Source: Candidatus Cloacimonadota bacterium (GTDB lineage: Bacteria > Cloacimonadota > Cloacimonadia > Cloacimonadales > TCS61). From it: a DNA stretch of 54,942 bases. Below are positions 18,213-27,185 of the stretch, piece by piece. A model generated the notes under the pieces. That model searched no databases and was not told the origin of the DNA. It saw only the letters and a program-made list of their open reading frames with translations. Both the position numbers and the translations under genes were made by a program. Location of the stretch: positions 1 through 54,942 of the forward strand of contig JAGGWK010000020.1 of assembly GCA_021157525.1 (NCBI GenBank), given 5' to 3'. Every line of letters begins with the position of its first letter. Within the stretch, counting starts at the first letter, position 1.

Positions 18213-19421
18213 CTAGCGCATCCCGTTCAGTTGCGCCACCAACGCGGCATAGAATGCGGCAGCATCCCCCAGATCACTTACCTTGATGCGTTCGTTTGGC
18301 GCGTGGGCCTGATCTTCATCACCGGGGCCCAATCCGATGCATTTGATCTCGGGATGCTTACCCATGATGAATACACAGTTGGTAGAAAATGTCCATTTGT
18401 CGATTTTCGGCGCTGTGCCAAACACGCTGCGATAAGCTTCATCAGCACTTTTGAGCCAGGGAGAATTTTCGGATAACACCCATGTGGGATAATATTTATC
18501 CACCGGATATATTTTGCCGGTGTACGCCGCCTCTTCGTAGCGCAACACCCGAATGGTGGCCTCGACATTGGCCAAACGGGCACACTCTTGCAATTCCGCT
18601 ACCGCCGATTCCCGGGTTTCTCCCAGGGTAAGACGCCTATCTACCTGTAGATATGAATAATCCGCTACCGCACATTGCGAGGGGGAATCCGACCGACTGA
18701 TGCTGGCGGTGATTGTACCTTTTCCCAAAAAGGGATCGAAGGCTAAACGCTCATTGAGCTTTTCCACTTCCAGGGCAAAACGCGCCATTTTGTAAATAGC
18801 ATTATCACCTCTCTCGGGTGCAGAGCCATGGCACGATACGCCCCGCACCTCTACGCTCATCTCCATCCGGCCACGATGACCCCGGTAAATATTGAGGGAT
18901 GTGGGCTCGGTGCTTACCACCAGTTCAGGACGGATTCCGTCTTCGTTGATGAGGTGTTCCCATGCTATTCCATCGCAATCTTCTTCCATCACAGTACCGG
19001 TAAAAAGAATGGTAAACTCAGAATTGAGCTTCAATTTCTTGATGAGCAGGGCGGCATAAATCATGGATGCAAGACCGCCTTTCTGGTCTGAGGCACCCCT
19101 GCCCAACAGGTAATCCCCTTCGATTTTACCGGAGTAGGGGTCAAAATCCCAATTATCCCTGTTTCCCGGATATACCGTATCTATGTGTGCATCAAAAGCG
19201 ATGATGCGTGGCCCGTTTCCAATACGACCAATAATGCTTCCCAGGTCGTCGATGCGAATTTCGTCAAAGCTCAGTTTTTCCATTTCACCCCGGATCACTC
19301 GTACCACATCCTTTTCCTTCATAGAGAAGGAGGGCGTTTGCACCAGACGTGCTAAAAAGTCAGCAATCTGTGGTTCCAGAGCTTTTGCTTCCTGATAGAT
19401 TTTTCCGTACATTGTTTCCAT
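18213..19421 (-). CDS. ygeY: YgeY-type M20-family deacetylase/peptidase
   Basis: A 402-residue zinc amidase of the M20/DapE fold. The metal and catalytic residues are visible: D-A-H-I-D-T-V (near residue 77), G-R-G-A-S-D-Q-K-G-G (near 110), M-E-E-D-C-D (near 148), S-T-E-P-T (near 172) and the late Q-A-H-A-P-N-E-R-I (near 375). The paired dimerisation domain is present. YgeY homologs sit in E. coli and other purine clusters and are believed to hydrolyse an acyl-amino or ureido intermediate, but the substrate is not defined. The ATG follows TAAGGAG at good spacing and lies nine bases after ssnA. Confidence 0.88.
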   Translation of the reverse strand: METMYGKIYQEAKALEPQIADFLARLVQTPSFSMKEKDVVRVIRGEMEKLSFDEIRIDDLGSIIGRIGNGPRIIAFDAHIDTVYPGNRDNWDFDPYSGKIEGDYLLGRGASDQKGGLASMIYAALLIKKLKLNSEFTILFTGTVMEEDCDGIAWEHLINEDGIRPELVVSTEPTSLNIYRGHRGRMEMSVEVRGVSCHGSAPERGDNAIYKMARFALEVEKLNERLAFDPFLGKGTITASISRSDSPSQCAVADYSYLQVDRRLTLGETRESAVAELQECARLANVEATIRVLRYEEAAYTGKIYPVDKYYPTWVLSENSPWLKSADEAYRSVFGTAPKIDKWTFSTNCVFIMGKHPEIKCIGLGPGDEDQAHAPNERIKVSDLGDAAAFYAALVAQLNGMR

Positions 19422-19430
19422 ATATGCTCC

Positions 19431-20759
19431 TTAAAAGCGATTCCATAAAGCGCTGCTGAGTCGGCGACTATGTGCAGCAACTTCTGCTTCATCGATATCC
19501 AGTTGTAATTTTTTGTGTTTCATCAGAATCTTTCCGGCAACGATTGTGGTATCCACCGTGCTTTCACCGATGCCGTAAATCAAATGTCCGTATGCAGTTG
19601 TAGCGTCAAGTGGCGTGGGAGGCAAATAATCTACCAAAATCACATCGGCTGCTGCTCCGGGACGCAGCACACCGACATCCAAACCGGGAATTACTCGTCC
19701 GGCAATCTGCCGATTATTGCGGTACAGAAGGGATGCAATTTCCATAAAACCTGCCGATGGATTCTGCTGCCTGAGATGCTGAGCCCACAGCGCAACCCGC
19801 AGCTCCTGAGGCATATTCACGGTCATGGCGTCGGTGCCCAAGCCCACCAATACACCGGCTTTGGTTAAGGCCAAGACATCTGCAATCCCCACTGCATTGT
19901 TGAGGTTTGACTGAGGATTATGAACCACCATAGTCCTGGTCTTGGCAAGGAGCTTGCGCTCGGCTTCATCCACATACACGCAATGGGCGGCGATGGTTTG
20001 AGAGCCCAGGATGCCAGTGTCGTTGAGCCGTTGGATCACCGATTTTCCCGTCATTTTCACCGTCTCATCCTGATCGCTCTGGCCTTCGGCAGCATGGATG
20101 TGAAAGCCCACACCCAGATTGTTTCCGATATCCGCAGCCTTGTTCAGGGTTGCATCACTGAGGGTAAAAGATGCATGAAGTCCAAAAAGCCCACTCATCA
20201 TGTTGGATGGCGATGCCTGGCAACGACGAATGAACCGTTCATTTTCCTGTAAGCCCAGAGCTGTGATTTCATCGCCGCCTCGGTCTGACAGCTCGTAGCA
20301 GAGGCAACCTCGCAACCCGGTTTGATCATAGCTTCTGGCTATTTCATCCAGCGAACCTTCTATGGCTGCAGGACTGGCATGATGGTCGATAATGGTAGTG
20401 CATCCATTTCGGATGGCTTGCAATTGCATCACCAAAGTACTGTAGTAAGTATCTTCCAATGTAAGTTTTTCATCGAGGCGCCACCAGAGATTTTTCAGTA
20501 CTTCTCCGAAATTTGCCGAAGGAGCCGCCTTACCCAGACCACGAACCATGGTTGAGTAAAAATGCATATGCGCATTGATGTATCCCGGCATTACCACTTT
20601 CCCTGAAGCGTCGATATCTTCATCCACGGCCCCTGAATATTGTCCTTGGGGCAGTAGTGCAAAAATCTGTTCATCCTCTATAATCAAATCATGATCATAG
20701 AGCACTGCATTTGACTCATCCAGGGTAAGGATGATACCGTTTTTTATACGTGTTTTCAT
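19431..20759 (-). CDS. ssnA: SsnA-type aminohydrolase
   Basis: A 442-residue amidohydrolase/deaminase of the TrzA/AtzA-guanine-deaminase class. Metal and active-site blocks: G-Y-I-N-A-H-M-H (near residue 60), F-H-I-H-A-A-E-G (near 225), A-H-C-V-Y-V (near 262) and L-G-T-D-A-M-T (near 315). SsnA was named from an E. coli stationary-phase phenotype and is a standard member of xdh/ygeW clusters, where it likely removes an amino group from a purine-derived ring. It lies one base after the DPD-like gene. Its first seven residues (M-K-T-R-I-K-N) and underlying DNA match those of hydA 3.7 kb away. Confidence 0.88.
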   Translation of the reverse strand: MKTRIKNGIILTLDESNAVLYDHDLIIEDEQIFALLPQGQYSGAVDEDIDASGKVVMPGYINAHMHFYSTMVRGLGKAAPSANFGEVLKNLWWRLDEKLTLEDTYYSTLVMQLQAIRNGCTTIIDHHASPAAIEGSLDEIARSYDQTGLRGCLCYELSDRGGDEITALGLQENERFIRRCQASPSNMMSGLFGLHASFTLSDATLNKAADIGNNLGVGFHIHAAEGQSDQDETVKMTGKSVIQRLNDTGILGSQTIAAHCVYVDEAERKLLAKTRTMVVHNPQSNLNNAVGIADVLALTKAGVLVGLGTDAMTVNMPQELRVALWAQHLRQQNPSAGFMEIASLLYRNNRQIAGRVIPGLDVGVLRPGAAADVILVDYLPPTPLDATTAYGHLIYGIGESTVDTTIVAGKILMKHKKLQLDIDEAEVAAHSRRLSSALWNRF

Positions 20760-20760
20760 A

Positions 20761-23217
20761 TTAATCTTCCTTTAAAAGTGCCGTTTCTTCCGCTGTTCTT
20801 TCACGCATAAACAGGGCACCGGCAAAACATTTTTGCACACAAATGCTGCATCCGACACATCGAGCCGGATCGATTTGCGGGATGCCGTCATCATCGAGGG
20901 TTATCGCCAGATATGGACAGCGGGTGCAATTTCCACATTTCATGCATAGATCAGGATTTACGGCAGATATTTTCTTTATCGGCGATAGGTCCATAAAGTC
21001 TGTAACTGGATCTGGTAAAGCGCACCCGATAAGTTCTTTCACGCTCCCAATGCCCCTTGCATCCATATAGAAGGAAAGACCTTGCTCCAGCTCAGAGATG
21101 TACTCCACGCCGTACTTGGTGGGTGCGGTGCAAAACTGCACGGTGCTGGCTCCCAGTGCGAGGAAATCCGCAGCGGCCTTGTAGTCCATGGGCCCCCCAT
21201 TGCCAGAGACCACCAGTCCTACCTGCGATGCATTGGCCAGAGTGAGGTTTGAAATATGCTTCACCCCATCACCGCTCATGCCCACGATAATACCCTCATC
21301 CCACTGGGTTTTTGCGCCAGGGCGAAACGCCAGAGAGGGGAAGGTATTTGCCAGAGTAACTCCTGCTTTTTTATGGGGATAACGATCGAATACGGTTTTT
21401 ATCGCCTGTAAAATCGGCACGATAGACGTAACAGCGCCGGTGAGTTTGAAGAGTTTTGGAATATCGGGTTGAGAGCATTCCATCACCCAATCGATGATTT
21501 TTGCCGTGAGAGGAGCACTTTGGGAAACAATGTCTCCTTCGGTACCATCGCCTCCCTGGGGGCACGAAAGAGAATACTCGATGCCCCTTACTTTTGCCGC
21601 TTCCAGCTTACGAGTGTTTGATTGCCAGATCTTTTTGTCTTCGGCATCATTTCCGGTAACGGGGCCACCGGTAGAAACCATTATCAGCCGATCGGGATAC
21701 TCCTGCACCAGTCGCGCCGCTTCCTGAGCAACCCGCTCCAGGGGATGGCCCGAGACGTTGTCGCAATTGGCATATGTATCGTCGGTAAATTTGAACATAT
21801 ATTCTGCAGGAATGTGGATGGGTACCGCATCGAAGGTGGTTTTCATCACACCCCCTGCCCATCCTGCATCCAGAGCTTTTTTCATTTGATCATAACCATC
21901 TGTGGGTGGTGCAGCAGAGAGAATAAAGGGTGACTTGATAGGAAATCCAAAGAATTCTGTATCCAGTGGAACCGGAAGTAATGGTACGCCCGCCAGGGTT
22001 GCGTCGCATTTGCGCAGGTTTTCAAAGACGGGTATCTCCTGATTTTTGATGTAGGCATCTGCCTGAAGAGCCGCCTGTTTTCCCGATGCAACAGCCTCTA
22101 CCACTGTAGATGCGCCAATCATGCTGTCCCCGGCGTGAAACAAACCGGGTTGCGCATTATGTTCATGGGTACTTTTACTTCCGATGGCAAAAATAACTTG
22201 GTTGAAAATCCCAAGGAAATGTTCACTCCCGGCAATTGGCGTCATCATTGCTGGAGAAAATTCTTCCCCCTGCAGGGCCATTACCTGTGCAGAAAGCCGA
22301 TACCCTGTTGAGCACTTTTCCACTTTCGTCACTGCTGTCCGGCACTGGGTTGAAACCCGATAATCCAATATTTCCTTCCGCTCCTTAGCGGTAAGACGCA
22401 TCTCTCCAAGGTCTTCCAGCAATATCATTTTCACAGTGGCAGCACCCTGTTCACGAGCGGTAATAGCACAATCCAGCGCCACTGCCCCACCACCGATAAT
22501 GGCAACACTGGCATCCTGGTTCACGTGAGGATTTGCCAAAAATTCCCTCCAGTCTATCACCTGTTCTGCGCCGGGAAAATTCAACCTGAGGGGCTCCTGC
22601 TGACCTGGCGCCATTATGACTGCGTCATTTGTGGCTAAAAGATCTTCAGGGTCTTGATGGTTATGCTCATGAATCGTAATGGCGCCACTCTGCAAAACCC
22701 AGGCTATATCGGCATCCAGCACGGATGCATCCAGTCGGGATGCGGGAATGTACCGGGCTGCCCCGCTCAGTTTTTGATCTTCAAAAAGATGCACGTGATA
22801 CCCCTGCTGTGCCAACCAGGCCGATGCAGCCAATCCTGCCGGGCCGCCACCGACAACGGCAATGGTTTTGCCATTAGGTATTGGATCCCCAAAGGCAGGC
22901 ATCACCCCTAGTTCTCGGGCTTTTGCGATGATGGTAGATTGGGCTGCCGGTATATTCACCGGTGTATCAAAGTCATTGCGGCTACAGCTTTTCATGCAAT
23001 GATAATCGGGACACACTTCGCCACATACGCCGCCCAGGGGATTTTTGCTCATGATGAGAGCTGCTGCACGGCGGTAATCGCTGGGACGTCCCTGCTTCAC
23101 TGCCATCAAAAAATCAGCCGGGCTGCATCCCGCCGGACATCCGGTTTTGCATGGCTTTTCCTCGCAATATTCACATCGTTTTATTTCTGCTTGTAATTGA
23201 GCTTCGGTGAGTATCAT
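20761..23217 (-). CDS. Dihydropyrimidine-dehydrogenase-like fused Fe-S/FAD/FMN oxidoreductase
   Basis: 818 residues with the domain order of DPD (PydA): an N-terminal Fe-S helix domain (C-E-Y-C-E-E-K-P-C from residue 5, then two more Cys groups to about 78), a GltD-like FAD/NAD(P)H domain with A-V-V-G-G-G-P-A-G (near 120) and I-I-G-G-G-A-V (near 240), an FMN TIM barrel related to DHODH/PreA (about 415-735) and a C-terminal 2[4Fe-4S] domain (758-797). The active-site loop S-C-P-Q-G begins at 551, but the DPD catalytic Cys position appears to be Ser565. E. coli YgfK occupies this place in its cluster but has the reverse domain order and 1032 residues, so YgfK is not a good label. A reductive or oxidative step on a purine- or pyrimidine-derived ring is inferred. 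Confidence 0.82.
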   Translation of the reverse strand: MILTEAQLQAEIKRCEYCEEKPCKTGCPAGCSPADFLMAVKQGRPSDYRRAAALIMSKNPLGGVCGEVCPDYHCMKSCSRNDFDTPVNIPAAQSTIIAKARELGVMPAFGDPIPNGKTIAVVGGGPAGLAASAWLAQQGYHVHLFEDQKLSGAARYIPASRLDASVLDADIAWVLQSGAITIHEHNHQDPEDLLATNDAVIMAPGQQEPLRLNFPGAEQVIDWREFLANPHVNQDASVAIIGGGAVALDCAITAREQGAATVKMILLEDLGEMRLTAKERKEILDYRVSTQCRTAVTKVEKCSTGYRLSAQVMALQGEEFSPAMMTPIAGSEHFLGIFNQVIFAIGSKSTHEHNAQPGLFHAGDSMIGASTVVEAVASGKQAALQADAYIKNQEIPVFENLRKCDATLAGVPLLPVPLDTEFFGFPIKSPFILSAAPPTDGYDQMKKALDAGWAGGVMKTTFDAVPIHIPAEYMFKFTDDTYANCDNVSGHPLERVAQEAARLVQEYPDRLIMVSTGGPVTGNDAEDKKIWQSNTRKLEAAKVRGIEYSLSCPQGGDGTEGDIVSQSAPLTAKIIDWVMECSQPDIPKLFKLTGAVTSIVPILQAIKTVFDRYPHKKAGVTLANTFPSLAFRPGAKTQWDEGIIVGMSGDGVKHISNLTLANASQVGLVVSGNGGPMDYKAAADFLALGASTVQFCTAPTKYGVEYISELEQGLSFYMDARGIGSVKELIGCALPDPVTDFMDLSPIKKISAVNPDLCMKCGNCTRCPYLAITLDDDGIPQIDPARCVGCSICVQKCFAGALFMRERTAEETALLKED

Positions 23218-25511
23218 ACTGTCTCCTTTTTTGCGGATTGTACCTTTGCCATCAGGACAGCTTCCGGTGTAGCGGGAAAGGCCAGGTCGATAGCGGACCC
23301 TTGAGGGACTGAACGTTTCAATGCATCATAGAGAGCAAACCAGCCTGCCAATCCATAGATAAATGGTGGTTCTCCAACTGCTTTACTGCCCAGCACGCTG
23401 GCATGTTCCCGTAACAGATCTAGCAGCTTTATTTTGAAGGTTGGCGGGATATCGCAGATAGTGGGAAATTTGTACGTAGATGGCGTAAGCGCAAGATATT
23501 GGCCTTTGTCGTTAAAGGAAATATCTTCCATTGTGCAATAGCCATATCCCTGTACAAAAGCGCCGTAAATCTGGCCAAGATCGATGTCTGGATTTAAAGA
23601 TTGAGAGCTATCATGAACAATGTAAATTTTCTTACATTCATATTCTCCCGTAAGGAGATCCACCTGGGAAACCGCCAGTGCGGCACCAAAAACAAAGTAG
23701 TAAAAGGGGGTGCCCCTCCCCTTTTCTCTGTTGAAAGTGATGCCTGGCGTGAAGTAGTAACCATGACTGCCCAGATCACAGTAATGAGTATAGGCAAAGT
23801 TTACGAGATCTGCAAAGCTCACCCGGGCATCACCTGAAACCACAGCGTCATCAGCAAAGACAAGGTCTTCTTCCACGCAGGCTATTCCCCGTTCGCTGAA
23901 GTACCTTACGGCCATGCGGCTAAGACGCCGCTTGAGCTTTTTCGCCGCATTTTCTGCAGCATATCCATTGATATCCGAGCCGGTAGAAGCCGCCGTTGGC
24001 GAAGCATTCCCCACTCGTTTTGTGTTGGCACTCTCTACCCGGATGCGATCCATGGAGACACCCAGGGTACGCGCCACCACGCTGGCAACTTTGGCATTTA
24101 CCGATTGCCCCATCTCCACGCCACCATGGCTTAATGAGATTGTGCCATCGGTGTAAATCCATACAAGGGCCGAGCCCTGATTGAGAAAACCGGTGGTAAA
24201 GGAGATGCCGAATTTACCCGGCACCACACCGATTCCCTGCTTGTGATACTGATGGCTTGCATTATATTCATCAACCTTATTTCGCAGCTGTTTATAGGAT
24301 GCCAGGGCTTCCAGTTCTTCCAGCATTTCCCGCCCTACCGGATCACACACCTCCATACCATAGGGTGCTGTCTGGCCGGTAATGTAGCAGTTGCGTTTCC
24401 GTATCTCTATCGGATCTATACCCAACTTTTCAGCGGCCTGTTGCAATGCGATTTCTATGGGGAAAATTCCCTGGGGCGCACCGAAGCCCCGGAAGGCTGT
24501 ATTGGGAGGCAGGTTTGTTTTGCAGGCATAGCCAGTAATGCTGATATTGGGAATGAAATAGGCATGATCACTGTGGTACAGTCCACGCTCCAAAATGGCA
24601 AGAGAGAGATCGATATAGGCGCCGCCATTGCTTTTCAGGATGACTTCATAGCCTAAAATGCGACCATCTGCAGAGCAGGCAAGGCGATAGGTGTTTTCAA
24701 AGGGATGTCTCTTTCCCGTGGCCATAATGTCATCGATACGACGAAGTTCCAGATAGCAGGATTTGTGCGTGTAATGCGCAGCCAGTGCGGCCAACCCTGC
24801 CCACAGCGTCCCTTGACTTTCCTTTCCCCCAAAAGCGCCACCAAGACGTTTCACGTCAACGGTTATCTTATGATTTGCTAGGCCCAGAACCCGTGCTGCC
24901 ACAGCCTGCACCTCTGTGGTGGACTGCGTAGCAGCATAAAGGGTAATTCCGCCATCTTCATCGGGAGTAGCTAAACAGCGCTGAGTTTCCAGATAAAAAT
25001 GTTCCTGCGCACCGATTTTCACTTCTCCTTCTATGATGCAATCTGCTTCGGCAAAGGCCCGGGCAACATCGCCCCGCTGGATTTTGCGCGGGGGAACATA
25101 GAGCTGATTGGCTTTCACTGCCGCATCTATAGACAGAATTGCCGGCATCTCTTCGTAGTTCACGGTTACCCTGGATGCAGCTTCCAGCGCTACCTGACGA
25201 CTATCTGCCACCACCAGTGCGATGGGTTGCCCCACATACATCACAGTATCTGCCGGGAGAAGTGGTTGATTATCGTTGTTGCCATGAGCAATATTGTTTT
25301 CCCCGGGAATATCGGCAGCGGTGATAATGGCATGTACTCCCGACAGGGCCTTTGCCGACACCGCATCCATGCTGATAATGCGGCCATGAGCGCAGGTGCT
25401 GAAAACCACAGCAACATGGCACATATCTGCAGAAATATGCTCTTCCCCGATGAAAAGAGATCGACCGGTTACATGCAATTTCCCACTGAGATGACGCGTT
25501 TTTTTAGGCAT
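23214..25511 (-). CDS. xdhB: Xanthine dehydrogenase molybdenum-binding subunit (XdhB-like)
   Basis: The 765-residue molybdopterin subunit of the first hydroxylase. Family blocks: L-H-V-T-G-R-S-L start, L-G-G-A-F-G-G-K-E-S (near residue 228), A-F-R-G-F-G-A-P-Q-G (near 340), G-G-V-E-M-G-Q-S (near 485) and V-G-E-P-P at about 713, whose Glu is the expected catalytic base. G-E-P-P and the F-R-G-F-G Arg agree with true xanthine dehydrogenases, which oxidise hypoxanthine and xanthine. It overlaps the FAD/2Fe-2S gene at its start and the DPD-like gene at its end. Mature enzyme assembly would use the XdhC-type factor at the operon's end. Confidence 0.9.
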   Translation of the reverse strand: MPKKTRHLSGKLHVTGRSLFIGEEHISADMCHVAVVFSTCAHGRIISMDAVSAKALSGVHAIITAADIPGENNIAHGNNDNQPLLPADTVMYVGQPIALVVADSRQVALEAASRVTVNYEEMPAILSIDAAVKANQLYVPPRKIQRGDVARAFAEADCIIEGEVKIGAQEHFYLETQRCLATPDEDGGITLYAATQSTTEVQAVAARVLGLANHKITVDVKRLGGAFGGKESQGTLWAGLAALAAHYTHKSCYLELRRIDDIMATGKRHPFENTYRLACSADGRILGYEVILKSNGGAYIDLSLAILERGLYHSDHAYFIPNISITGYACKTNLPPNTAFRGFGAPQGIFPIEIALQQAAEKLGIDPIEIRKRNCYITGQTAPYGMEVCDPVGREMLEELEALASYKQLRNKVDEYNASHQYHKQGIGVVPGKFGISFTTGFLNQGSALVWIYTDGTISLSHGGVEMGQSVNAKVASVVARTLGVSMDRIRVESANTKRVGNASPTAASTGSDINGYAAENAAKKLKRRLSRMAVRYFSERGIACVEEDLVFADDAVVSGDARVSFADLVNFAYTHYCDLGSHGYYFTPGITFNREKGRGTPFYYFVFGAALAVSQVDLLTGEYECKKIYIVHDSSQSLNPDIDLGQIYGAFVQGYGYCTMEDISFNDKGQYLALTPSTYKFPTICDIPPTFKIKLLDLLREHASVLGSKAVGEPPFIYGLAGWFALYDALKRSVPQGSAIDLAFPATPEAVLMAKVQSAKKETV

Positions 25512-26961
25512 CCTCCCCCCTCTTTATGAAGCGAAGCAGATGCTTTTTCAACTGATTTTTGATGAGCAACGAACGGTATTCAGCCGTCCCCCGTACATCC
25601 CCGATGGGTGTAAATTCCGCCTCTACACACGCCATGGCTTCGGTAATGAGAATTTCATCTATTTTTTTTCCCTGCAATAGCGCCATTGTTTGAGTAGCCA
25701 GAGCAGGATATTCTTTCACGCCGCCATAAGCTAAAACAACATCGGTGAGAAGACCGCTGGCATCTACCTGCACAGAAAGCGCTGAGGAAACGCTGGATAT
25801 ATCCACATTGTGACGCTTTCCTGTTTTGATAAAATTGCCGAAACCACCCTCTTTTCGTGGTAGAATGATGGCGGTAATGATTTCATCGGGGTGACGCTCT
25901 GTCTGCTTGTACCCAAGATAATATTTTTTCAGGGGCACACTGCGAGCCCCTTGAGAAGAAGTGAGCTGCACAGAAGCATCCAGGCCCAATAATGCACAGG
26001 CGCCATCGGCGACGGGAGAAGCATTCCCTAAGTTACCAGCCAAGGTAGCCACATTACGTATCTGCACCGACCCCATCATCTCTATGGCCTGAGACAACAG
26101 AGGGAAATGGACATGAATACGGGCATCCTGCAACAATTCCTCCAGAGTAACACCTGCACCGATGGTCAGTTCATGGTCATCCATGGAAAAAGTGTGCAAA
26201 GATGCTATCCGCTGAACATCAATATAATTCTCGGCAAATCGTCGAGCCACATTGGATTCCACAAAGAGATCGGTACCGCCGGAAATCACCCGGGAGTTTT
26301 GGGGATCTGCATCCAGGGCGTGCAAGGCTGCATCCAGAGAATAGCAAAGATGGTACTCTCGGGAGGGAAGCACGCCAGCAGAAACCGGCACAACCTGAGG
26401 CGGCTGAGACTGCTCCAGATCATCCCAAACAGCATCACAAAAATCCGGAAACAGAGAGGAAATCGAAAGCAGACCTTCGTGGAGTTTTTCTAATAAATCT
26501 TCACCAGCCTGGACAATGTGTTGATACCCGGTACAACGGCACAGATTGCCCTCAAGAGCTTTGCGAAATGCCGCCATATCAGGTTGTGAGTTGTTTGCCA
26601 ACAGGCAAAAAATCGACATGATAAAACCGGGCGTGCAAAACCCACATTGAGTAGCGTGATGCCGATACATCACTTCCTGTATGGGATGCAAATTCTCAGG
26701 TGTGCCCAGTCCCTCCACGGTTATCACGTGGCGGCCATGCAATTTTGTAGCAGGCATGATGCAGGAAGTTACGGCCAGATAGCGGTTCCGTTCCAACCCC
26801 AAAGCAACGGTGCAGGCGCCGCAATCTCCTTCACTGCACGCTTCTTTAGCTCCAGTAGCACCCAAAGCCCGGATAATCTCCAATGCCGTCTGGGTGGGGG
26901 TTACATCCATTTCGACAAGTTTATCGTTGAGATAAAATCGTACCTGATTTGCATAAAACAT
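25504..26961 (-). CDS. xdhA: Xanthine dehydrogenase 2Fe-2S/FAD subunit (XdhA-like)
   Basis: A 485-residue fusion of the two electron-transfer modules. Residues 1-165 hold two [2Fe-2S] clusters (C-S-E-G-D-C-G-A-C, then C-G-F-C-T-P-G and C-R-C-T-G-Y). Residues about 195-480 form the FAD domain of the CO-dehydrogenase-flavoprotein type (I-S-G-G-T-D-L-F, then A-T-L-A-G-N-L-G-N-A-S-P-V-A-D). Together with the gene downstream it gives a complete XdhAB pair. It is the first gene of the operon: GGAGG lies six bases before the ATG, and a TTGACA box lies 129 bases upstream. This is the only FAD domain available for the two hydroxylases in the operon. Confidence 0.9.
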   Translation of the reverse strand: MFYANQVRFYLNDKLVEMDVTPTQTALEIIRALGATGAKEACSEGDCGACTVALGLERNRYLAVTSCIMPATKLHGRHVITVEGLGTPENLHPIQEVMYRHHATQCGFCTPGFIMSIFCLLANNSQPDMAAFRKALEGNLCRCTGYQHIVQAGEDLLEKLHEGLLSISSLFPDFCDAVWDDLEQSQPPQVVPVSAGVLPSREYHLCYSLDAALHALDADPQNSRVISGGTDLFVESNVARRFAENYIDVQRIASLHTFSMDDHELTIGAGVTLEELLQDARIHVHFPLLSQAIEMMGSVQIRNVATLAGNLGNASPVADGACALLGLDASVQLTSSQGARSVPLKKYYLGYKQTERHPDEIITAIILPRKEGGFGNFIKTGKRHNVDISSVSSALSVQVDASGLLTDVVLAYGGVKEYPALATQTMALLQGKKIDEILITEAMACVEAEFTPIGDVRGTAEYRSLLIKNQLKKHLLRFIKRGEDA

Positions 26962-27066
26962 GGCACCTCCATAGTAAAATTTCAGATCAGAGTAATGCGG
27001 CTTTAGTAAATGCCAAGAAATGCACGATATCGCACACCGAAAATTCAGCCTATCTCTAACCGGACA

Positions 27067-27095
27067 AAGGTCGGGGAGGGCACTATATGTGTCAA
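27067..27095 (-). promoter_or_regulatory. Putative promoter of the purine operon
   Basis: Minus-strand TTGACACATATA begins at 27095, 129 bases before the first ATG. The same 12 bases occur before the 30323-29940 gene. The -10 region (GACCTT) is weak. The long leader (about 100 bases) could hold regulation, but I see no recognisable purine riboswitch core. Confidence 0.4.
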
Positions 27096-27185
27096 TAATT
27101 TGTATGTATCTCTCATAAAAAAGTATCGTTGAAACGCAACAGGGAAGAAAATCACGTCAGAATTGCAAGAGAATGTCTGCATGGA

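Noticed and set aside
20761-23217. Label as YgfK
   Set aside because: Domain order and length follow dihydropyrimidine dehydrogenase, not the 1032-residue YgfK, which has its dehydrogenase-like part first.
13508-25511. Selenocysteine codons in the Mo hydroxylases
   Set aside because: Both frames are uninterrupted and full length without any in-frame TGA.
26962-27095. Purine riboswitch in the operon leader
   Set aside because: No three-way junction core or conserved loop bases could be found by eye.
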